Source: Ophthalmolycus amberensis
Taxonomy: Eukaryota; Chordata; Actinopteri; Perciformes; Zoarcidae
Reading direction: 5' to 3'
Assembly: GCA_024529925.1 (NCBI GenBank)
Contig: JAFEUB010000846.1
Span: forward strand, 1,179,001 to 1,243,000
DNA length: 64,000 nt
Below the pieces are notes generated by a model that made no database searches, was not told the DNA's origin, and saw nothing but the letters and a program-made list of their open reading frames with translations. This document shows positions 36,581 through 49,223 of the stretch, piece after piece. The first letter of the stretch is position 1; every line of letters begins with the position of its first letter. Made by a program: the position numbers and the translations under genes.

Positions 36581-38773
36581 TAGGCCGCTTCGCTCAGTCT
36601 GTTACAACAAGGCTCCTGTGTGATCGAGCTTTTTTTTTTTCTTTCTTTTTTTCGATTCAACCAGCTGTTGCACAGTCGCGCTGCATGCGCGGTGCTCATG
36701 TCTGCCGCTGGAACAACAGAGAAATCACAGCTTAGGCTACTTATTTTTCTGACCTCTTCCTTTCCAAAGAAATTGGAAAAATAAAAAAAAAATACATTCC
36801 TGCTAACAGAGAGAAATGGCGCATAGTTTATCCTTAAGATAATTCTCCCATATATCTGGATAAATATATTCTTCTCATTTTGATGTTTACATTACAGAGT
36901 CAGATCTCAATTGTTTTCAAAGATGTTCAGAATTGAGGAAAGCTATGACCGTGGCTTGATTTTTCTTCGACTGGAAACAGGCCTGGTGTTATAGCTTTAA
37001 ATATATATAGTGTTTAATGAGTGTATCATGTTTTATGTAAAACCTTGATCTGCAAAGTCCTGTTGCTTGTATGCGTGTCAAAAACACTGACTTAAATATC
37101 TATATAGTCAATATCTTTAGTCAATCACAGTTTGACTAAAGATTTGATGTAATGTGTTTTGTTTCTCTGTCTGGTTCAGGGTTTCATATAACACCAAACT
37201 ATAATGTTTTTCTATATCTTACAAGCGTTGTAGTGTTTAGAGTTTTACCTCTGCATGGTTGCATGCATCCATTTCTCCAAACATACCCTCTTTGATCTCC
37301 AAGCAAACTTTCTGAAGTCAGCATCTCATTCGCTCACTCATTTTTTACAAAGCCCCTCAAATCTTCACTGATTCTCTATCTTTTTCCCACCTGTCATGGC
37401 TCACACACTCCATTCTGTGATTACAGTAATTAACACCTGCGTAACCCAAAAGGTGGAACAAAAGTTTTCGGAGTTGAGACTTAGTGACACGGGTCTTTAC
37501 AGGAAAAGTACATTATGTTTGGTCCATTTTTGCCAATTATGGCATTTAGTTGTGATGACCACCAACCCAAAACCATATTACCCTGTCTCATTTTACGTAA
37601 CACCATCAGTGGTTGTATTCTGTACAAGTTGATATACATTCATGAGCAGACTTGTTCCAGTCCGTCCGTCCACGCTGTCCAAGTTAGTAAACCGTTACTG
37701 AGAGAGGAAAAAAAGAGGTCAGAAAGCGGTACAATATGTGTGATATAGTTATTGTATAAGCAGATGCGGAGACTCACTTTTAATATGCTTGCCGCAATTT
37801 GTCATCTGTGTGTGTTTCTCTCTGGATGTCATGGACGTGTGTTAGCTGTTTGTACGCCACCTGAGATTAGTGATATGTAATAGAGAGTCAGACCAGATGG
37901 CCATCATTTCCTAGTCGGGATTTGGCACAAAAAAGGCTTCTAAAAAAATATATTTCTGTGAATGATACCGCTTAATCCCTAATGTGGAGGAGGACCGCCA
38001 GGGTGGGGTGGGTACGGTGGGAGGGATGAGAGCGCGTGTGTGTGTGTGTGTGTGTTTCACTGCTTTTGAGGTAAATCGAAATGACGACATTTAACCTGTT
38101 GGTTTTATGTTACTCCATGATGAAGGTCACAAAGAGTTCGATGAAGATGTTAAGTAACATAAAGAGACCTTATGAATGTTTGAGAAGAAATTAGTGAGAT
38201 GCAGGCAGACACAGCACAACATTGCTGATGCAACAGAAGTGACAGAGGAATACAGACTCGTGCTGGCACATCAATGTCTGCAGTGTCTTTATGTTTCCAT
38301 ACTCAAACAATTAGCAGCGTTCATTGTTTGTCCATATCCAGGAGTAACAAGAAACAATATAACTACATTGCAGTTGGCATATGGTAAATGTCTTCTTACC
38401 TCAGACATAATATGTATTTTTTATGAAACCAGAGCAGTAGGCATGTATGCTATCTGTCTGATTACTCCAGCACTATTAGATGGATTTATGTTTTCATGTT
38501 TTCTTCTTCTGATTGAAAGGCATGTACTCTAGATCTGAAATACAGTCATAAGCTTTGTTCCAGGTTTGTTGCGGGTGTTTTTGCAATTGAAGTGAATGGT
38601 CTTGTAATAAACTGTTGATTTATTCCTCTGGTTGAATGAATGACCGTAGTTTGCACCTGTTGGTTAGCCTGTATAATTTCCTCCAGTCTTGTCTTTGTCA
38701 AAAGTAGGCCTACAGTGTTCTGTTTTTGGATGCTCCGCAGGAAGTTTTGTATTTATCAGGAAGGAATTGTGAT

Positions 38774-38775
<2 letters not shown>

Positions 38776-38812
<37 letters not shown>

Positions 38813-38813
38813 G
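38776..38813. repeat. (GTCT)n microsatellite
   Basis: About nine tandem tetranucleotide units. Frames through it on both strands are artefacts. Confidence 0.95.
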
Positions 38814-39857
38814 GGAGGATTTTGGTCCCAGCTGCTGTGCACTGGGACTTGGCCTGGAGCCTGCAGACACACCCATGTCAGCATCAGCAGCTTACTTCTT
38901 ATGAATGCCTCGTGGAGACTGCACGTAGACCACAAATCTGCCCCAGACAGACACATTGCTCTATATGTTCTGTCTGACAGATATAGAAATATGGAGAATT
39001 GAGGTATAAATATGTGACTCGGGCAGCCTTATGTTTCCCTATCTGTGTGTGTGTGTGTGTTATTTGTGTATGTGTGCCTATCTGTGATGGCTCGCTAGTA
39101 TCTGTGTTGATCTGACAGAAGAGATCCCTCGGCTTATAGCACTGAGCTACCCAGCCTGCATTAATCTGCTTAATAGGGTAAAAAACTCCAGGGTCCAAAA
39201 ATACTAGCTCTACCAACCAATGCCCTCACACAGCCAGAGACCCCCCACCACAACACAGGGACATAACAAAAAGTCCAGCATACAATGTCAACCATACTGT
39301 ATTTACTTTACCTCGAGGAGAGAAGGCCGCCTGTAGTGCTTTTGACAGAATGAAAAGTTAACCCGAATGCTTTTACACTTGTGCTAGCGCACTTAACAAA
39401 ATCACCAACTGGGCTCAGCTGCAAACATCTGGCACACTGCAGATTTATTCTTGTAATAATGAATATTATTTCGTAAAGTGTGTTGGAATTTGGACTATTT
39501 GTTAAACAGGAGACATGCTATTGAAACGTCTTCATCAGTGGAAGCTTTAAGCAAATTTGCATCACAGTTTAGGTATATAGTCTATGTAGTATAGCGTAAT
39601 ATTATTATGTATCAGTGCATTGTCATATAACTTATACTAGATAAGTAACTGGGATAAAAGTGTCCTTAGAGAAATATTAGGCAAATTTGCACCAATCTTT
39701 CCAGGTGACTCACAACTGATGACAAAGGCAGACCTGAGATCCATTGAGATCAAAATGTTAGGACTTTCCCCAGGATCAGCAGCAAGCAAAAGATCACTTG
39801 AAAATTTAATGAAGCCTCTGAAACCTCAAGCCTGAGTGGAATTACTTTGGACACACT

Positions 39858-39859
<2 letters not shown>

Positions 39860-39889
<30 letters not shown>
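39860..39889. repeat. (CA)n microsatellite
   Basis: Fifteen CA units in intergenic DNA. Confidence 0.95.
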
Positions 39890-39891
<2 letters not shown>

Positions 39892-42186
39892 GACAAAAAC
39901 ACACGTGAAAACCCACCTTCCAGCTACCGTCAGAGCTGAGGGTTCGGGAGGCGTAATGGCTGTAATAAACTTCACATGGATCAGGCTTGACCTCTTTGGC
40001 TCTTAAACCTTTTATGCTTTAAAAGCTCTGAAGTCCGCAGTCTCGTTCCTACTCAGTCTACAAAGAGCTTTAAAAGTCTAACGACTAGTCTAACGACAAC
40101 TAACGACATGGACATGTTGTTTGTTGTCTCTTTATGGGGAGGATATGACTTTAATCCGCTCAGTCGGAGAGAAGCAGTGTGTGTGTTATGTGGAGACAAC
40201 GAGTGTGCATGACGCATGTTACGACAGTGACATTGGTGTTACAATGGTTTATATAGCAAATCCTGGGTTGGAAAAGGTTAATTTTAAGTAAATGTTATAC
40301 AATTATTCCAATTATTATTTGTAGTACTATTGTTATTGTTGTAATTGTTATTATTGTTATTATCATCATCATTTTAATTTGTAAGATTTAAATCTCTTCT
40401 CCACAGGCTTCTCTTGCCGACCAGCTATAGCAAAGGATTGTAGTTAAGCTAGATCTGCCTGAACATCTGCTCATGTTTACACATGTGGTAAAGTCACTGC
40501 GGTCAGCTTACTGAAATGCACAGTTGCTCAGCTCAGCATGAAAAGAACGTATTTCCGATAGACTCCCGTACTGTGCCACATGTATTTTCTTTCTGCTAAC
40601 TACGTGAAGTGCATGCCTGTATTTGTGTGCACGTGTATTAAGAGTTATCTCATGGGTTGCTCCCACTGTGACTCCCCGTATATAAATAACATGGCAGGAA
40701 TAGGACCACCATGGCATATGACACCTCTGCTATACGCTTTCCTAACACAAGTCAAAGTCACAATGCCTCCTTAGAAGCATTTGTCCTCACAGCAGAGCTG
40801 CAAGTATCTTTTTCCATGTATATGCAAATGTATTATAGTATATGATATACTGTGTATGTCCACATATATTATATCTTAAATATCTCTTCATTAATTGTTT
40901 TATTCTTATTTATTCAGATTTTTATTTTTCATTCTTTTGAGTTATAAACCCTGTTAACCCACAAATCACTTCCTTGCCCACTGATCTGTTAAATTAATGT
41001 AATTCAAGACTTCAGCACAGAACTTCAGACAGCCCGCCTTTTAAAATTTGGTTTAATGTTGTCATTAATCAAATGGAAGTAGGTTCATTTTACATTCCAT
41101 GGTGTTAGCATCACAACATTCGATTGTGGCAATGTTAAAATGCATATACATTTTAACCTCATTACGGTAGGAAGAGTTTGTGTTTTTATGTTTAAGAATC
41201 CATTCAATTGATCTAAATAGAATATATTTAGCTAATATTGAGCATTTTAATAATGAACAAATGTACAGCATGTGTCATGTAATCGAGAAAAAAGTCTATC
41301 ATGTGTTTTCAATCAATGCACAACATCTAGATTCATTTTATATTGTGTCCACATTGATTACGGTACATTGTTTTTGTGTCGATTTTTATTTTGTTTGCAT
41401 TTGCAGATATGCAGGTATACTGCCATCAATTAACATACAAATACATGGAATCATAATATAATACAATGATGTTGAAGAGAGTATGACAGAAAGAACACTA
41501 AGAAAATCCTAAAGAAAAGAAACGTTAAGCAGGTTTGACTGTGTAATTGAGTTAGTGGGGCGTTAGTGTTCTCACATTGACACTTTTTTGGCTGAAAAAC
41601 GTAAAGAGCCCGAGTTTATATCCTTGAATGAGTACTTTTACAACTCAAAAATTTAACTGACGGGCATGAAGGGATTTAATTCTTACCATTCGACAAATGT
41701 TGGTGGAAATAGAACAAGACATGTTGATAAACAGCGTAGTTGTTCACACATACTCTTGTAAATTATGAGAGTGGGGTGGAAGCTTCCTGACATGCCTGTG
41801 TGTACAAATATATTTTATAGCGTGAGGACAGGGAGGTATGGCCGAGTGTGTCTGAGTGTCACTCAGACACTCAGACGCTCAGATCATTTATGTACACTGC
41901 GGTTGCCAAAAAATACATAGAGGGTCACTTTAAGAGATTAAATTCCTCCTTTTTTCCTGCTCTAATTATCGACGGTATCACACTGAACTTTGTGGTCACA
42001 AGGTGTACAGCTTAGAAGGAGCGTGTAGTTAAAAAAAAGAGTTGAAGCAGGTGGTGATATCTTTGAAAGTAAAAAGTATAACGCTGTGTGGGTTGCCCAT
42101 GTCACTCTCTCATCATTCTTTCTTCACGACTGTGTTGAACATGTCAATGGAGTTGTGAAACTGTGAATAAGTCAGTTATGGATGCG

Positions 42187-42425
42187 TGTGTGTGTGTGTG
42201 TGTATCTTTTTTTGTGAGGATCAATTTGAGTTTTAGACATTAGTCCTCACTTCTTTAAAGGCCTGTTTTAGGATTTAGACTTATTAGACTTAGGTTATGG
42301 TTAGGGTAAAGGTCAAGGTATGGTATGTTAAGGGTTGGGGCTAAGCATTTAGTTGTGATAGTTAAGGTTAGGATAAGGGGGTCGGGAAAGCATTATGGCA
42401 ATGGGTGTCCTCACAAAGATAGAAG
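42187..42425. repeat. (TG)n plus short fish repeat with 'gtgagga ... tcctcac' ends
   Basis: After a (TG)n tract, the block starts 'tgtgaggatcaatttgagtt' and runs through 'ttagacattagtcctcactt', 'ggttagggtaaaggtcaagg' and 'gcatttagttgtgatagtta'. It ends 'gtgtcctcacaaa'. This is a widespread non-coding repeat in fish genomes; the complementary ends suggest a MITE-like unit. The telomere-like GGTTAGGG inside is part of the repeat. Confidence 0.65.
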
Positions 42426-42555
42426 TACAGGAATGTGTGTCTGTGTAGGGTGAGTTAGTCAAGCACGGAGAGATTTGAGGATCTAATCGCTCCATTCCAC
42501 TCTAGAAGGCCTTGAGCACAGATCACTGAGAGATGGCTTATGGCACACATGTCAG

Positions 42556-42800
<245 letters not shown>

Positions 42801-43195
42801 ATACAGGTACATATACACACAAACACTGACACACACTTGCATACAAAAATATAAATGGCACAATATTGACAGATTTCTTTCTGCTTCTTTTCTTTGTTTT
42901 TCTGTGACCTGTGTCCATGCTTGTTTGCATGTGTGTTGTGTGTGTGTGCGTGTAGCCTTGGCCACAGCTCTAGTTTCTAGTCCAGCATAAGGTTACCCAA
43001 TGTAGTCTGTTATAAGTCAGTCTTTCTGATGTCAATTGAGGAGGAAGCAGAAAGCTACCGCAGTGGCAGAACTTGTCAAGAACCTTTTTTCTCCCTCTCC
43101 CGTTTTTGCTTTTTTCAGCATATTGTACACACACATGGTCAATAGACTTCTTGCTCAGGAAGGTAAGGTGTGTGCTGCTTGCTTGTTATTCTGTC

Positions 43196-43198
43196 TAC

Positions 43199-43243
<45 letters not shown>

Positions 43244-43440
43244 CGGTAGATAGATAGATAGTATACTTTATTAATCCCGCAAGGGGAAATATTAAATATA
43301 AAAATGCCTAATATATACAATAAAATAGAACAACATTAAATTAACTAACTAAACAATAGTGCAAAGATTTAACCAAACAAACAAACAACAGTGTAATGGT
43401 GTTATTGCAGTGGGCAATGTTGAGCTTGTTTAGTTAAGTT
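43196..43440 (-). mobile_element. (GATA)n and non-LTR retroposon 3' end
   Basis: About fifteen GATA units (43199-43260) run into 'actttattaatcccgcaagg' and 'ggaaat'. Read on the minus strand this is 'atttccccttgcgggattaa' then 'taaagtat' then (CTAT)n, a characteristic 3' end of a common fish retroposon. The remaining roughly 150 bases are AT-rich UTR-like sequence. Confidence 0.55.
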
Positions 43441-44378
43441 CCCATTACGTTTCTTCTCAGAAAAGGGAGCAGCTTGGCATTGCAGCTTTTATCTCATTTC
43501 ACATGTCTTGAGTCAGATTTCACTCAGTTTTTAGAAGAAGGCAGAATCTTAACCTAAACATACAACTTTCAAAAGAGCTGTGGCACAGCTGTAATTAAAG
43601 CTAAATACCGCAATCTGTGCAACCATCTTGAACTGTTTTGGAAACCTTTTGTCATTTTGGTGAGTCACAGCAATCATACGTCTTTCCGTTACTTTCTGAG
43701 ACAGACATCGAAGGGTCGGCAGTTCGTTCGGCATATTGAATTATTGGAAAAACATGAGGAATTGGTCGAGCAGTGCAATATCATTGGCTAATTTCCAGGT
43801 ATTGATCCAAGAGCAAGTGTCTTCTTGTGCAACTTCTATTTTAGAATCATGAGAAAGTTCTGCTTGTGGTGTTGATTTGATTTAACATTTGACATGGCTT
43901 TCATCATGTAATTGTATCGTAGGTGCAATCCTACTGGACGTTTTTACTCATTTTGAGTGAGCCCTCATCCTGTGTGCACAATCCATCACAGATGTTGTGT
44001 CTTTTACCCCTCATTGTCGTTTGTTTCGTCTGCTCTTGATAAACTGCCCCTCTTTCCTTGTCAGGGTTGCTCTCTCATCATCCTGTCTATCCACCCACCT
44101 ATCAACTCCCACTCTCTCTCATTGTCACTCTCCTTTCCTTGTCTTGCATTCTGTCCTCATCCCGCCCAATCCTTCCACCCACATCCTTCCCAACAATTTT
44201 CATGTCATGCTCTTTATCCACTCAGCCGGCCCATCTCTCTCCCCCCCCCCCCCCCTTTCTTTTTCCCAGAAGTATTGCTATCACTGGCACTGGTTTTAGA
44301 TGGCACTGGTTTTTAATTAGACATCTGTATTAGGCGTCAGCACTCAGTCACACACAATCACACATGTACAATATATGC

Positions 44379-44382
<4 letters not shown>

Positions 44383-44410
<28 letters not shown>
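44383..44410. repeat. (CA)n microsatellite
   Basis: Fourteen CA units. A poly-C run of about 13 lies nearby at about 44241-44254. Confidence 0.9.
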
Positions 44411-44411
<1 letters not shown>

Positions 44412-45255
44412 TTAGACAAATGCAATCACACTAATTGATGCACACCTCAAAGAGCAGCTTACTAATTAAAGTAATCTTCTTGCTGATGAAAAGTCACACT
44501 AGCTCGGGTCAGTTTAAATCCAGATACACATGCATGGCACAATAGGAGCAGAGTGTATTTCTAGAAGAAGTAATGTGTCATATTGCAGTGTAAATGTGAC
44601 CCCTGGTGTCTTGGGGAAGCTTGGCCCGAGCTATCACTGTACAGACAGTTAATTATTCACTAATGTATGCGCAGCCAGTTACCCTGAGATGCTCTCTCCT
44701 TCTACAGCCTGCATTGGGGTTATTACAGGTCGCGTACCTTGATTCCCTTTGAGTGTTATGTTTGTGAATATGTCTGTGTGAGATAGAGAAATAATGTGTG
44801 TGGATATTCAAAGATATTCAAGCATGTAACAAATAAGCCCTCCATTAGCTAGTCTTGTTTTATGTTTGTTGTCTTCGCGTTTCACAGTTACATGACTCAT
44901 CACAGTGTGTTGATAAAACACCATAACTGTGCAAAAAAGTAGCAAGAAGTTTGTCTTTCTTTCAAAATGATTGATTATTATTTTATAATCTCCATTTTCT
45001 TTCTTTCTTTACATCTTCAAGCTGCCTCACCCTTGTCCTCCTCTTTCTTCCCACATTTCTGTGCCTCCCTCTCCCCCTCACGTTTCTCTTTCTGCTGGTT
45101 TCTGGAGAGATGGGTATCTAAGAAACAAGGAGTTTTGATAGAACATCTGCTGTCCAATGTCATATACTTATCGAATGATGACAATAAACACAGAACAAAC
45201 AATTAACCATTGAACAAAACACACTGACTCTCTTTCTCTGTCTCTCACTCTACAG

Positions 45256-45336
45256 GTGTTTACATTTTTCCTGTGACTGTAAGTGCTTTGCTGAAGAGCT
45301 CTGGTAGCCTGCTGCTGATTCTGGTAACTGAGCCTC

Positions 45337-45413
<77 letters not shown>

Positions 45414-45460
45414 CGTGTTATCCTGGGGTACCAAGGCTTTGCACTGGCTGAACTGCAGCC
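45256..45460 (+). other. kcna10 5' UTR in the coding exon, with (GT)n tract
   Basis: A splice acceptor (tctctcactctacag) ends at 45255. The 205 bases to the start codon contain a (GT)n tract of about 71 bases (45339-45409), ending about 50 bases before the ATG. If the acceptor is real, the repeat is transcribed in the 5' UTR; otherwise it is part of the promoter region. Confidence 0.45.
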
Positions 45461-47170
45461 ATGGATGTGGCGCTGGTAGACTTTGAGAGCCTAGATGATC
45501 TTGATGGCAGCTTTGAGGATGAGGTGGACTCCTACGCTGATGAGACCACAGCTCTCACAGTGGACTTGCCTCCAGATCACAGCAGCCCAGGCAGCAACTA
45601 CCTTATGCGAGCCTCTCAGCTTTCCTCTACATCCGTCCCCTCCTGCATTTGGGAATCCACCTCTTCTATACCCATTCCACACACACAGACACTAGCAGTA
45701 CCCCAGTCCCCAAAGATGCCAACTCCAAGCAGACAAGGGCACAATAGCTGCACCAGTATGATCTCAAACTGGAAATTGCTGCTAAATAGTGAGGGCACTA
45801 AGGAGAGTGAGACGATCTTCCGCCGGCTTGCAAAAGATTGCTGCGAGGATCTGTTTACGGATAAAAAAGGGCTGGATGAGGGAGACCAGAAAGTAATCAT
45901 CAACATCGCCGGTCTTCGTTTTGAGACACAGCTCAAAACTTTGGACCAGTTTCCTGAGACGCTGCTCGGTGATCCTTTAAAGAGGATGTACTACTTTGAT
46001 CCAATGAGGAACGAGTACTTCTTTGATCGGAACCGACCAAGCTTTGACGGCATCTTGTATTATTACCAGTCAGGGGGTAAGATCAGACGTCCGGCTAACG
46101 TTCCCCTGGATGTGTTTGCAGATGAAATTGTGTTCTACGAGCTTGGAATTGAGGCCATGGAGCACTTCAGAGAAGATGAAGGATTCATAAAGGATGTTGA
46201 GATCCCTCTACCTAATAATGATGTGTACAGGCAATTCTGGTTGCTGTTTGAGTACCCAGAGAGCTCAAATGCAGCCCGAGGTGTAGCACTGGTGTCGGTT
46301 TTTGTTATTGTCATATCTATCATTATTTTTTGCATGGAAACGCTGCCAGAATTCAGAGATGACTCTGACCCAATTGTGCACACAGCAGTTCTGCCTTTCA
46401 ACCAATCTAGGTTTCACAGTTCTGTGGCTCCATCTGGTGCAAAGCCCACAACTTTCTCCGATCCTTTCTTCATCATTGAGTCTGCCTGCATTGCGTGGTT
46501 CTTCTTTGAGCTGTGTATGAGATTTGTGGTCTGTCCTAGCAAAAGGGAATTTTTCAACAACATCATGAACATCATTGACATTGTATCCATAAGCCCTTAT
46601 TTTGTTACCGTGATTACAGGATTGATCACAACGCCACAAGAGAGCTCAGGTCAGAACATGTCTTTGGCCATTCTGCGTATCATCCGTCTGGTCAGGGTGT
46701 TTCGTATATTCAAACTCTCACGTCACTCCAAGGGGCTGCAGATCCTGGGACAGACTCTGAAGGCCAGCATGCGTGAGCTTGGCTTGTTAATCTTCTTCCT
46801 CTTCATCGGAGTCATCCTCTTCTCCAGTGCTATCTACTTTGCTGAGGTAGATGATCCTAACACCCAGTTCGTTAGCATCCCTGATGGCTTCTGGTGGGCT
46901 GTGATTACCATGACAACTGTAGGCTACGGGGACATGTGTCCCATTACCGTGGGGGGGAAAATGGTCGGCACCTTGTGTGCCATCGCAGGTGTGCTGACCA
47001 TTGCTTTGCCTGTTCCCGTCATTGTTTCCAACTTCAACTACTTCTACCACAGAGAGACGGAAGCAGAGGACAAGGTGCCCCTGGCAGATGCTGTTGACCA
47101 AGCCATGAAGACTGTTACAGATACCAAAGAGGGTAGCAACACCTCACTCAATAAAGCCAACGGCATCTGA
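45461..47170 (+). CDS. kcna10: Kv1.8-type voltage-gated potassium channel alpha subunit
   Basis: Shaker-related K+ channel subunit; the mammalian gene is known for expression in vestibular hair cells. The 569-residue product starts MDVALVDFESLDD, like the EVALVNFDNSDE block of the mammalian protein, which supports this ATG. An acidic, Ser/Pro-rich N-terminus of about 140 residues is longer than in human. T1 is at about 143-240, S1 275-293, an N-glycosylation sequon (NQS, Asn313), S2 335-356, S3 367-386, S4 401-420, S5 440-460, filter TTVGYGD 485-491 and S6 with PVP. GYGDMCP, KIRRPANVP and DGFWWAV are KCNA10 hallmarks. The tail ends SLNKANGI and has no TDV ligand, unlike kcna2 and kcna3. S3 reads SISPYF where relatives have IIPYF. 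Single intact coding exon. Confidence 0.96.
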   Translation: MDVALVDFESLDDLDGSFEDEVDSYADETTALTVDLPPDHSSPGSNYLMRASQLSSTSVPSCIWESTSSIPIPHTQTLAVPQSPKMPTPSRQGHNSCTSMISNWKLLLNSEGTKESETIFRRLAKDCCEDLFTDKKGLDEGDQKVIINIAGLRFETQLKTLDQFPETLLGDPLKRMYYFDPMRNEYFFDRNRPSFDGILYYYQSGGKIRRPANVPLDVFADEIVFYELGIEAMEHFREDEGFIKDVEIPLPNNDVYRQFWLLFEYPESSNAARGVALVSVFVIVISIIIFCMETLPEFRDDSDPIVHTAVLPFNQSRFHSSVAPSGAKPTTFSDPFFIIESACIAWFFFELCMRFVVCPSKREFFNNIMNIIDIVSISPYFVTVITGLITTPQESSGQNMSLAILRIIRLVRVFRIFKLSRHSKGLQILGQTLKASMRELGLLIFFLFIGVILFSSAIYFAEVDDPNTQFVSIPDGFWWAVITMTTVGYGDMCPITVGGKMVGTLCAIAGVLTIALPVPVIVSNFNYFYHRETEAEDKVPLADAVDQAMKTVTDTKEGSNTSLNKANGI

Positions 47171-47326
47171 CAGACCGACAAAGGGAAATAACTGAACACA
47201 ATTTAGAGTTAGAGACTAAGGAATATTCAAGAGAAATGAGAATATAGAGGAAATGAACTGATGAAATTATTTCCCTCAAATAAGGGTCTAATAGGATCAA
47301 TGATATCAAATATTTGTACTTTGTAA

Positions 47327-47332
47327 AATAAA
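47327..47332 (+). terminator. Candidate poly(A) signal of kcna10
   Basis: AATAAA lies 157 bases after the kcna10 stop codon. A longer 3' UTR is equally possible. Confidence 0.4.
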
Positions 47333-47494
47333 AAGGTTTTACAATGATATCCAGAATGTACTGTACTTACCTCTTTTCTGTCTAATTTGAAAATAACACT
47401 TTGAAAAAAACAGACAAGCTGTAGAATTCAGCTATGTTCATGTTCAGGGTTGTATGTCAACATAAGTTTCGGACTCTTCTTTAGTTTAGTTTTT

Positions 47495-47890
47495 TTAAAT
47501 TATTTTGGTCTTATTTTCAATGTCTTGGCCATTAATCCTTTTGCTTATAACAGTTTGCACATCATCACTGATATTTGTGGCGAAATTGACTTTTATCACA
47601 ACTATAAAACAGTGTCTTATTGGTTCAAAACAGTCAAACTTAATGAAAGGTAAAGAATGCTGGAATAGCTAATACATTATCTGATTATGATGATTTATAG
47701 GTTAAGGAAGTGTGAGCAACAGGCCATGTTACACTATAAAAGACATTTATGTTGGACAATTTGGTCAATGCCTTTTTGTCAACTTCAGAATATGTTCTGT
47801 GCTGCAGTAACTGTGTGAAATTGTAACTGATCCGATTGATGGCCAATCCTACACAAATAAGACCAAGGTTGTAAAAATAACATGAACAAA
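47495..47890. repeat. Diverged inverted repeat, arms of roughly 150 bases
   Basis: The plus-strand left part and the minus-strand right part share blocks in order: 'ttggtcttattt', 'ttggcca(t/c)caat or ttaat', 'tataac or ttacaa', 'tttgcac or tttcacac', then 'gaa(a/g)ttgac'. The two overlapping frames on opposite strands even resemble each other (GLIFNVLAINPFAYNS against GLICVGLAINRISYNF), a by-product of the DNA similarity. It is probably an old palindromic transposon remnant or part of one in the kcna10 3' flank. Confidence 0.5.
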
Positions 47891-48857
47891 ACAGCACAAT
47901 GTTCCTGTAAGTGTCTTGAATGAGTAACTTGTGTATAGTTGTAGTTTACTGTATATCCCTTCTGTATTTATTGATTTAAAACTTAATAGCTATTGTATTT
48001 ATTCATCCTCTTTGATGAGTAGCGTGGATAACAATACTCCACTAATGTTAGCAGATGAACTGACTCCACACTATGTATGATAATGGTGTGCCTTAATTCA
48101 TTTTAGCATATTGTTGACTTTGCCACGTAATCTCAGTGTAATATATATGTTTATCATGCATATATGCTCAGTATTTTTGCTGGTTTGGCTTGGTTGAAAA
48201 TGTAGAAGTTGCAACCTCTCTCCATTCTAGCATTTGTTTGTGAGAGTTATTTTCCACAATGCTGTCCAACAAAGAAATGCATCCTGACCATAAATACAAT
48301 TTAACATATCCAAAGTGGATCACATCTGTTTTACTCTCCTTATAAACATCATTATTTTTGTCAATCAGTGTAAATCATATTAATGAAGTATGCCTTTCAG
48401 TGAGACCATGAAAAACACTAAAATTGATACCGAGAATTAAGAAGCCAAAGATAGTTGATGAATAAAGGGAACTGTTATGAGGAAGGGGGACATTACAGGC
48501 CACAATGTCCCATGATCCGTCTTGTTTTGGAGGAGAAATTGTCAATTATGCTGCATCGGTGTAATGTTCTGGTGGTTTGTATATAACACATTTCTTTTAT
48601 AACACATTTTCCTATAATATAATTTTTGGAAAAGGAGAAAAGTGTCGGATTGGGCTCAAGGAATAAGATGTCATCTCGAAATCACAGACCTGTGTAATGT
48701 CTGAATTTTTAGTTGAGCATGTGATCAAAGATTATATGTACTGTATGTGTATGTGTTTTCTGTATGTTTTACAATTGGCTTCATGCTGATGATGATATAT
48801 TTTTAAGATAGTCCCTTGTCTGTAAAGTCACTGTTCAAAAAGTTCAAAGGCCTCAGG

Positions 48858-48903
48858 CCTGTGTTGTCATGGCTGCAAGTCCTGTGTTGTCATGGCTGCA
48901 AGT
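48858..48903. repeat. Perfect 23-bp tandem duplication
   Basis: The 23-base unit beginning 'cctgtgttgtcatggctgca' occurs twice head to tail without mismatch (48858-48880 and 48881-48903). It is non-coding and lies in the kcna10 3' flank. Confidence 0.95.
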
Positions 48904-49184
48904 TTATTACACCAACACGACCATTACACTGTATTTGTATTTGTATACATGATAACATTTCAGTGTACAGTTTACTATGATGTATGCAATATATTCTTGG
49001 ATTTTAAATCATGTCCTACTCCTGTTTAATGTGCGCTCATGTGTTCATAGAAAGGTGTGTGTTTGTGAGAGACCAAGAGGCAGTTAGCGTTCTTTTATTT
49101 TCTTCTTATCTCCATCGGTGTTCCCCTTCAAGAAACATTTCGTCATTGCTTTCAGTAACCTGCCTCTGCTTTTACTGTAATGTT

Positions 49185-49186
<2 letters not shown>

Positions 49187-49222
<36 letters not shown>
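49187..49222. repeat. (CA)n microsatellite
   Basis: Eighteen CA units in intergenic DNA. Confidence 0.95.

Positions 49223-49223
<1 letters not shown>

Noticed and set aside
38640..39002. 120-codon frame with Cys-Leu-Ser-Val repeats
   Set aside because: Created by the (GTCT)n microsatellite.
42300..42330. Telomere-like GGTTAGGG motifs as an interstitial telomere
   Set aside because: They are irregular and belong to a dispersed short repeat; there is no tandem TTAGGG array.
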